Source: an uncultured Porphyromonadaceae bacterium (GTDB lineage: Bacteria > Bacteroidota > Bacteroidia > Bacteroidales > Muribaculaceae). Taken from it: 9,451 nucleotides of DNA. The notes under the pieces are model-generated. The model was not told where the DNA came from and did not search any database. It saw nothing but the letters and a program-made list of their open reading frames with translations. The DNA lies in NCBI GenBank assembly GCA_938027385.1, contig CALJBF010000009.1, forward strand, positions 1 through 9,451, written 5' to 3'. Position 1 is the stretch's first letter; each line of letters starts with the position of its first letter. The translations under genes and the position numbers were made by a program. Shown here in pieces: positions 1 through 4,196 of the stretch.

Positions 1-53
1 AGCGCACCTGGTTTGGGACCAGGTGGTCGCAGGTTCGAATCCTGTCACCCCGA
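1..53 (+). tRNA. tRNA-Pro (anticodon UGG), 5' end cut off by the window edge
   Basis: The visible part starts in the D-arm. The anticodon stem pairs 7-11 with 19-23 around the seven-base loop TTTGGGA, placing anticodon TGG at 14-16, which reads CCN proline codons. A five-base variable loop (24-28) follows, then the T-arm: stem 29-33 with 41-45 (one G-U pair) and loop TTCGAAT. The acceptor 3' strand is CACCCCG (46-52) with discriminator A53. CCA is not encoded. About 24 bases at the 5' end lie outside the window. Confidence 0.95.
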
Positions 54-61
54 CAATAGCT

Positions 62-109
62 AAATCGTTGAAAATGAGTAAATTACAACTCATTTTCAAC
101 GATTTTTAT
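62..109 (+). terminator. Intrinsic terminator behind tRNA-Pro
   Basis: Bases 62-79 pair perfectly with 88-105 (18 bp, mostly A-T with a GTTG core) around an eight-base loop, and the 3' arm runs into a T-rich tail. It lies 9 bases after the tRNA and probably ends the tRNA transcript. The stem is nearly symmetrical, so it could also stop transcription arriving on the minus strand. Confidence 0.85.
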
Positions 110-312
110 TATAGCTGATTGTGCTGCTCGAATTGTTCAAAAGCACCGATTTTTGGACTTTTAAGGCATTTTTGAGCAAAATGTTTTGACAATGTTTTGA
201 CAGTGCTGTTAAGATTTTTATCCATAATCGAACACTTTTTAACAGCATTGACCCGAGTTTCGGAATACGCAAAGCGTCACGAGAAGGGGGATTGAAGGAA
301 AGATACTGGCAC
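110..312. other. Gene-poor stretch after tRNA-Pro, no gene recognised
   Basis: I see no convincing coding sequence. One minus-strand reading frame (96-425) is open, but its translation is low-complexity, rich in Asn, Ser and Lys, and runs through the tRNA terminator and the sodB terminator, so I treat it as chance. The only clear structure is the tandem repeat at 181-202. Sequence next to a tRNA 3' end is a common integration site, so this could be an old insertion scar, but no integrase or att duplication is visible. Confidence 0.4.
181..202 (+). repeat. Perfect tandem pair of the 11-mer ATGTTTTGACA
   Basis: Two identical 11-base units sit head to tail at 181-191 and 192-202. Each contains TTTTGACA, which could serve as a protein-binding half-site. 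No matching promoter or gene was found next to it, and the function is unknown. Confidence 0.7.
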
Positions 313-347
313 AAAAAAAGAGCGGGGGCCTCACGGCTGCCACTCTC
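313..347 (-). terminator. Intrinsic terminator of the sodB transcript
   Basis: Read on the minus strand, GAGAGTGG (347-340) pairs with CCGCTCTT (325-318) including two wobble pairs. A 2x2 internal loop and a GCC/GGC inner stem with loop GTGA follow, and the hairpin runs into seven T residues. The wobbles pair only in the minus-strand RNA, which fixes the direction. It lies about 140 bases beyond the sodB stop codon, with no gene between. Confidence 0.8.
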
Positions 348-488
348 TCCATTCATCACATTATGCTTACAGTTGTATTTCTTTCTTTCGTCAGAATTGC
401 AAGGGGCTGATTCCTTGCGTTTCATAAGTAAAACGTATATCCGGCAACTGATGTTGCCTGCGATATGGTTAACTTGGGTTAATTATTG
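348..488 (-). other. Long 3' untranslated region of sodB
   Basis: About 140 bases separate the sodB stop codon from the first terminator. The stretch contains a small hairpin (443-448 with 453-458, loop TGAT on the plus strand), and a short minus-strand frame opens at 425. The minus-strand sequence TACGTTTT (about 429-436) resembles a -7 element, but no good -33 partner was found. A separately transcribed or processed small RNA ending at the 313-347 terminator is possible but unproven. Confidence 0.4.
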
Positions 489-1064
489 TTAGTAACGTGA
501 TTCGACTATCGGCCAGTCGATGATGTCCCAGAGGCGTTCCAGGGCATCTTTGCGCCGGTTCTGATAGTCGAGGTAGTAAGCGTGCTCCCAGACATCGAAC
601 GTGAGAATCGGTGTAAGCCCCTGCGTCATGGGGTTACCGGCGTTCGACTCCTGGGTGATGAAGAGCCGCCCCTCGCTGTCGCGCGAGAGCCATATCCAAC
701 CCGAGCCGAACAGTTTCACCCCGGCATCGACAAACTCGCGCTTGAAGTCGTCGAACGAGCCGAACTGTTTGTCAATGGCCGCGCGCAGGTCGCCTTCAGG
801 CTCGCCGCCACCATCGGGCGAGAACGAGAAGAAATAGAAGATATGGTTCCACGCCTGCGATGCGTTGTTGAACAGCGCGCCCTTGGCATCGCGGATCACA
901 TCCTCAAGAGGCATTTCCTCGAATTCGGTACCTTCGATGAGCTTGTTGAGATTGTCGATATAGGCTTTCTCATGTTTGCCGTAGTGGAAGTCGACGGTTT
1001 CTTTTGAGATTGCCGGCGCCAGTGCGTCATGAGCATACGGCAGGTCAGGCTGGGAATATTTCAT
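489..1064 (-). CDS. sodB: Superoxide dismutase, Fe-type or cambialistic
   Basis: Converts superoxide to oxygen and hydrogen peroxide in the cytoplasm, protecting an anaerobe during oxygen exposure. The 191 residues match the usual length. All four metal ligands are present: H27 (FHYGKHE), H74 (AWNHIFYF), D157 and H161 (DVWEHAYYLDYQNRR). Active-site Tyr is Y35 and the second-sphere Gln is Q70 in the ASQAWNH helix, the position used by iron and cambialistic enzymes rather than manganese ones. No signal peptide is present. The ATG at 1064 is the only start that keeps the full N-terminal domain. A promoter lies about 30-60 bases upstream and a terminator about 140 bases downstream, so the gene appears monocistronic. 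Family assignment is firm; metal preference is inferred. Confidence 0.97.
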   Translation of the reverse strand: MKYSQPDLPYAHDALAPAISKETVDFHYGKHEKAYIDNLNKLIEGTEFEEMPLEDVIRDAKGALFNNASQAWNHIFYFFSFSPDGGGEPEGDLRAAIDKQFGSFDDFKREFVDAGVKLFGSGWIWLSRDSEGRLFITQESNAGNPMTQGLTPILTFDVWEHAYYLDYQNRRKDALERLWDIIDWPIVESRY

Positions 1065-1099
1065 AGCTGTTAAAGTTATTGATTATAGAATCGTGTTTT

Positions 1100-1130
1100 G
1101 AAAGATATGTGTATCTTTGGAAGCGGGAAA
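1100..1130 (-). promoter_or_regulatory. Probable sodB promoter overlapped by an 18-bp palindrome
   Basis: Read on the minus strand, TTTC (1130-1127), 19 bases, then TATCTTTC (1107-1100) approximates the Bacteroidota -33/-7 consensus with the last G replaced by C in both elements. The predicted start would leave a leader of about 30 bases before the sodB ATG. The -7 box is one half of the perfect palindrome AAAGATA-TGTG-TATCTTT (1101-1118), a possible operator. The other half makes an exact TATCTTTG on the plus strand but has no -33 partner at the right distance. Confidence 0.45.
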
Positions 1131-1469
1131 CGGGTATATCCTGATTTTAACCACAAAGTACACATTCACTATCATTTCAACACTGATGGCAGAATTTGGT
1201 TCGCGAGGGGTACGAGTCGCTTATCCGGAAACATTCCGAATAAGACACATGCAACAAAAATGTCGCCAACATGTCAACACACCCCCAAGGGGGCGTCAGA
1301 TAGCGGTTTGGAGTCACGCCGACTGTGTGTGCGTAGCCTGATAACGCTCATTAAACCTTAACAATCAACAGATTATATCCAAGTAAAATCACACTTAGAA
1401 GTTCAGTCAGTTAAGGCACTGAGAGTCAACAGCCTTATATCCCCGCGCGATTTTCCAAAAAAAATGGTG
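1131..1469. other. Intergenic region between sodB and dnaA
   Basis: No gene is supported here. The short plus-strand frames that open around 1100 overlap each other and show no protein-like features. The one clear structure is the inverted repeat at 1221-1243. A few scattered AT tracts and the G-rich/C-rich patch CCCCCAAGGGGG (around 1283-1294) are present but I assign them no role. Confidence 0.5.
1221..1243. repeat. Inverted repeat TTATCCGGAA-ACA-TTCCGAATAA upstream of dnaA
   Basis: The 10-base arms match at 9 of 10 positions around a three-base centre, a layout typical of a dimeric regulator site. Each arm begins TTAT(C/T)CGG, which shares only TTATC with a DnaA box. The site is about 250 bases upstream of the predicted dnaA promoter and 110 bases from that of sodB, so which gene it might control is unclear. 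Confidence 0.45.
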
Positions 1470-1501
1470 TTTGTTTTTATGAAATTTTAAACTGAAATTT
1501 G
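1470..1501 (+). promoter_or_regulatory. Predicted dnaA promoter (TTTG-N20-GAAATTTG)
   Basis: The -33 element TTTG is at 1470-1473 and the -7 element GAAATTTG at 1494-1501, exactly 20 bases apart. The -7 box differs from the Bacteroidota consensus TAnnTTTG only in its first base. Predicted transcription starts near 1506, giving a leader of about 58 bases. The predicted nrdJ promoter has the same spacing and the same G in the first -7 position. Confidence 0.6.
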
Positions 1502-1522
1502 CATTGGAAAAGATTCGCAGTC

Positions 1523-1554
1523 GGCACCATCAGGCACAGTTCTGCCGGGGTGTC
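1523..1554 (+). promoter_or_regulatory. Two-tier hairpin in the dnaA leader
   Basis: GGCACC (1523-1528) pairs with GGTGTC (1549-1554) with one wobble, and inside it GGCA (1533-1536) pairs with TGCC (1543-1546). The structure ends 10 bases before the dnaA ATG at 1565 and could affect ribosome access in this Shine-Dalgarno-poor group. The pairing is read from the sequence; a regulatory role is inferred. Confidence 0.4.
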
Positions 1555-1564
1555 AAACCGCTAA

Positions 1565-2962
1565 ATGATTTATCAACTCATGGACAACAGTCACGCCCAA
1601 AAATGGGAGGCTTGTCTGCGCATTATCGCCGACAATATCTCGCCCGAGCAGTTCGATGTCTGGTTCAAGCCCGTCGAATCGCTTGGTTTTGAGGATGGAA
1701 AGCTCACGCTGGCCGTCCCCTCTGAGTTATATGTCGAACATATCGAGTCCACCTTCCTGCCTATCCTGCATCCCACGCTGAAACGTGTGTTCGGGGCAGA
1801 GTTCAAGGGGTTGTATTATCATTACCTGCAGGTAAACAACCAGCCCGACACAGCCATTAAAGAGGCTGGTCTGCAGACATCGCCCGCGCTGAAACGCCAG
1901 GCCACAGGTCTTTTCCAGGCACCTGCCGTTGCCTCTTTCGACTCACAGCTCAACCCGCGCTATACGTTCGAGAACTACTGTGGATCGACTTCCAACAAAA
2001 TTGCCCGCGCAATCGGCGAGGCGATCGCCCGTGACCCGCGGTGCAAGACTTTCAACCCGCTGTTCGTATTCGGTCCCACCGGCGTCGGCAAAACCCATCT
2101 CATCCAGGCCATCGGCATCAAGATTCTCGAGAACATCCCCACCGCACGCATATTATATGTAAGCGCGCGCCTGTTCGAGAGCCAGTACACCGTGGCAGCC
2201 CGCAACGGCAAGATCAACGAGTTCATCGGTTTCTACCAGAGCATCGACACCCTGATAATCGACGACATACAGGATCTCATAGGCAAAGAGAAGACACAAA
2301 ACGCCTTCTTCCACATCTTCAACCATCTGCACCAGAACGGAAAGCAGATCATCCTTTCGAGCGATGTCTGCCCCACTCAGCTGCAGGGAATGATGTCGCG
2401 CCTGCTGTCACGTTTCCAGTGGGGCATGACGGTCGAGCTTGAGAAACCGGATCTGGCGTTGCGCCGCGCCGTACTGCGGCTGAAAGCCGAACAGGACGGT
2501 CTGTCGATTCCCGATGCCGTGCTCGATTTCATAGCCGAGAATGTCACCGATACCGTGCGCGAGCTCGAAGGCATCGTAGTTTCATTGCTGGCCCACGCGA
2601 CATTGCTTAATCGCGAGGTAACAGTTGACCTGGCGCGTCACGTGATGGCCAATATCGTGAAAGTGCACAAGCGCACCCTCAATTTCGAGATGATCACCCA
2701 GGGTGTGGCTGCGCATTTCAACATCGACCCCGATTCGATTTTCACGAAGTCGCGCAAGCGCGAGATTTCTGACGCCCGTCAGCTCGTGATGTATCTGGCA
2801 AAAAAGCATGCCGGAATGGGCCTGACCGCTATCGGCACCCGCCTGAGCCGCAACCATGCCACGGTGCTCTACGCATGCCGCAACATCGAGGAACGACTGG
2901 CGTTCGAGAAAAAGCTCCAGGAGGATGTAGCCGCAATCGAACAGACCTTCGTTGAAGACTGA
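1565..2962 (+). CDS. dnaA: Chromosomal replication initiator DnaA
   Basis: AAA+ protein that binds DnaA boxes and melts oriC to load the replicative helicase. The 465 residues are laid out normally. Domain I spans roughly 8-90 (WFKP at 33-36), followed by a short linker to about 128. The AAA+ domain has Walker A GPTGVGKTH (170-178), Walker B LIIDDIQ (230-236), sensor 1 ILSSD (263-267), the box VII arginine finger in SRLLSRFQWG (278-287), and sensor 2 RELEG (332-336). The domain IV DNA-binding helices include the signature SRNHATVLYA (428-437). The signature has Asn where E. coli DnaA has Asp (GRDHTTV). The ATG at 1565 is the first start; the ATG at 1580 (M6) is an alternative since conservation begins near W14. 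A promoter and leader hairpin precede it and a strong terminator follows. Identification is firm. Confidence 0.98.
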   Translation: MIYQLMDNSHAQKWEACLRIIADNISPEQFDVWFKPVESLGFEDGKLTLAVPSELYVEHIESTFLPILHPTLKRVFGAEFKGLYYHYLQVNNQPDTAIKEAGLQTSPALKRQATGLFQAPAVASFDSQLNPRYTFENYCGSTSNKIARAIGEAIARDPRCKTFNPLFVFGPTGVGKTHLIQAIGIKILENIPTARILYVSARLFESQYTVAARNGKINEFIGFYQSIDTLIIDDIQDLIGKEKTQNAFFHIFNHLHQNGKQIILSSDVCPTQLQGMMSRLLSRFQWGMTVELEKPDLALRRAVLRLKAEQDGLSIPDAVLDFIAENVTDTVRELEGIVVSLLAHATLLNREVTVDLARHVMANIVKVHKRTLNFEMITQGVAAHFNIDPDSIFTKSRKREISDARQLVMYLAKKHAGMGLTAIGTRLSRNHATVLYACRNIEERLAFEKKLQEDVAAIEQTFVED

Positions 2963-3011
2963 AATCATTACCTCAGATACTAACCCGTCCAAACCGATAC
3001 CTGTACAGATA

Positions 3012-3052
3012 CGCCGCATCCGGTAAGATACCGGACGCGGCGCGTTGTTTTT
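3012..3052 (+). terminator. Intrinsic terminator of dnaA
   Basis: A 13-bp stem with one A-C mismatch (3012-3024 with 3030-3042) and loop AAGAT is followed by a T-rich run (3045-3052). It starts 50 bases after the dnaA stop codon. On the minus strand the hairpin is not followed by T residues, so it serves dnaA and not the convergent nitroreductase gene. Confidence 0.85.
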
Positions 3053-3058
3053 CAGGAA

Positions 3059-3796
3059 TCACAGCAACCCGCAGTCGCGCAGATAGCCGACGAACTTGTC
3101 TGAGAACAGTTCGTTGTTGGCACGGGGATAACGCACATAGGTAAACACCTGTGCCAGGGTCTTTTTGTCGTTTTCGGCAACAAACCGCGCGGAATCCTCG
3201 CGGGCCTCTTTTTCGGCATAAAGGTGGTCGATAGCCGCGCGGTCATAATCGTGATAGCGCCCCCGGTGCACGACAGCCTCAACCGGGAGCCGCCCCACAT
3301 CCACGCCCTGCTCGGCGGGATAACCCACCGTGAGCGTTATCACCGGCACTACCAGCGGGGGCAACGACAACTCGGCGGCAATCTCCGGGGCGTTGTAGGT
3401 GGTGGTGCCGAGCCAGCAGACCCCCAATCCGGCCATCTCGGCCACTGTATTGAACTGCTGCGCGAACGCCACCGTATCGAGCAGGGCTGCCATGAGCGAC
3501 TGGAAATTGTCATAGCAGGGTTCGGCGTCACGCTCGGCACACCAGCTGCTGAACCGATGCAGATCGGCACAGAATGTCAGCACAACCGCGGCGCCGGTGA
3601 CCTGAGGCTGATTGAAATGCATCGGCGCAAGACGCGCTTTCTCGTCAGGTGTCGTTGAGACCACCACGCTGTAAAGCTGCATGTTTCCGGTCGTGGGGGC
3701 GTGGGCCGCCTGTTCAAGTAATGAATCAAGCAACCCGGGGTCAATTGCACGGCCGTCGTACCGGCGCACCGTGTGTCTGTCGCGAAAATAATTCAT
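3059..3796 (-). CDS. Nitroreductase family protein, NfsA/FRP-like flavoprotein
   Basis: Predicted FMN-dependent oxidoreductase using NAD(P)H to reduce nitro compounds, quinones or flavins in the cytoplasm; the natural substrate is not known. From the ATG at 3796 it has 245 residues, near the usual family size. RHTVRRY (residues 7-13) is the FMN-phosphate binding segment and ASTTGNMQ-like APTTGNMQLYS (34-44) follows. AGLGVCWLG (122-130) matches the second conserved core and VPVITLTVGYP (150-160) the third. The C-terminal tail (TLAQVFTYVRY near 213-223) is typical of the NfsA-like subgroup. An upstream ATG at 3838 stays in frame but sits at the predicted transcription start, so I prefer the ATG at 3796. 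The gene converges on dnaA and has its own promoter. Confidence 0.88.
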   Translation of the reverse strand: MNYFRDRHTVRRYDGRAIDPGLLDSLLEQAAHAPTTGNMQLYSVVVSTTPDEKARLAPMHFNQPQVTGAAVVLTFCADLHRFSSWCAERDAEPCYDNFQSLMAALLDTVAFAQQFNTVAEMAGLGVCWLGTTTYNAPEIAAELSLPPLVVPVITLTVGYPAEQGVDVGRLPVEAVVHRGRYHDYDRAAIDHLYAEKEAREDSARFVAENDKKTLAQVFTYVRYPRANNELFSDKFVGYLRDCGLL

Positions 3797-3822
3797 GTCG
3801 GCCATATCTGATATATTATAAA

Positions 3823-3838
3823 GTGACATCAGTGTCAC
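3823..3838. promoter_or_regulatory. 16-bp palindrome at the nitroreductase transcription start
   Basis: GTGACA-TCAG-TGTCAC has perfect 6-base arms. It begins about where the predicted transcript starts and precedes the chosen start codon at 3796 by 26 bases. A repressor bound here would block transcription, as is common for redox-responsive nitroreductase genes, but no regulator gene is nearby. Confidence 0.45.
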
Positions 3839-3842
3839 GGCA

Positions 3843-3874
3843 CAAAGATAGACAAATTAAACAACATCATACAA
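3843..3874 (-). promoter_or_regulatory. Nitroreductase promoter (TTG-N21-TATCTTTG)
   Basis: On the minus strand TTG (3874-3872), 21 bases, and an exact TATCTTTG (3850-3843) fit the Bacteroidota promoter consensus. Transcription should start near 3837-3839, which argues against the ATG at 3838 as the start codon. The -33 element lies in the centre of an inverted repeat CATCAT-ACAAC-ATGATG (3865-3881), a second possible operator. Confidence 0.65.
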
Positions 3875-3921
3875 CATGATGGCTCAGGAAACGTAAATTG
3901 ATTCGGCAATATGGGCAACAG

Positions 3922-4013
3922 TTATCAAGTTCGGGAAACTTTTCTGCACACATAAAATATTATACTACTAATTATCAACCTTTTGATTTCAACAATCGGG
4001 AAAGTTATCAACA
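3922..4013 (+). promoter_or_regulatory. Cluster of three DnaA-box-like sites with AT-rich DNA
   Basis: TTATCAAGT (3922-3930), TTATCAACC (3972-3980) and TTATCAACA (4005-4013) are variants of the DnaA box TTATCCACA, all on the plus strand. A weaker match, TTTTCAACC, is at 4023-4031. Between the first and second boxes lies an AT-rich stretch (about 3949-3975) resembling an unwinding element. The motif CGGGAAA follows the first box and precedes the third. The cluster lies about 0.95 kb from the end of dnaA and immediately upstream of the nrdJ promoter, so it may be oriC or a DnaA-controlled nrdJ regulatory region, as known for E. coli nrdAB. Confidence 0.5.
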
Positions 4014-4037
4014 CCTGCCGATTTTTCAACCCGCAAG

Positions 4038-4069
4038 TTTGGTCAAGTCACAAAAAATTACGAAGTTTG
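4038..4069 (+). promoter_or_regulatory. Predicted nrdJ promoter (TTTG-N20-GAAGTTTG)
   Basis: TTTG at 4038-4041 and GAAGTTTG at 4062-4069 are exactly 20 bases apart. The -7 box deviates from TAnnTTTG only in the first base, like the dnaA promoter. A start near 4075 would give a leader of about 120 bases before the GTG start codon. I saw no cobalamin-riboswitch consensus in that leader. Confidence 0.55.
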
Positions 4070-4196
4070 CCGTCGATAATGTCCGCCAAATCTGAAGCGG
4101 CCCGACCAAGGCGAATCTTTTCCAATTCCGGCCTGCCGGCACGCCCGGCGCCACAATATTCCAACGCCTTTCTCTAAACCCATTCAGTCAACGAAA

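Noticed and set aside
96..425. Minus-strand frame of 109 codons next to the tRNA
   Set aside because: It runs through the sodB terminator hairpin and the tRNA terminator, has low-complexity composition and no recognisable motif.
1112..1119. Plus-strand promoter based on the exact TATCTTTG
   Set aside because: No TTTG or TTG lies 19-22 bases upstream; the motif is better explained as one arm of the palindrome over the sodB promoter.
1098..1361. Two overlapping plus-strand frames upstream of dnaA
   Set aside because: They overlap the sodB promoter, show no domain or motif, and their composition does not resemble the neighbouring genes.
3898..4177. Two short plus-strand frames in the DnaA-box region
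   Set aside because: They pass through AT-rich DNA, the boxes and the nrdJ promoter, and their sequences are not protein-like.
4070..4196. Cobalamin riboswitch in the nrdJ leader
   Set aside because: The leader of about 120 bases is too short and lacks the B12-box and core motifs.
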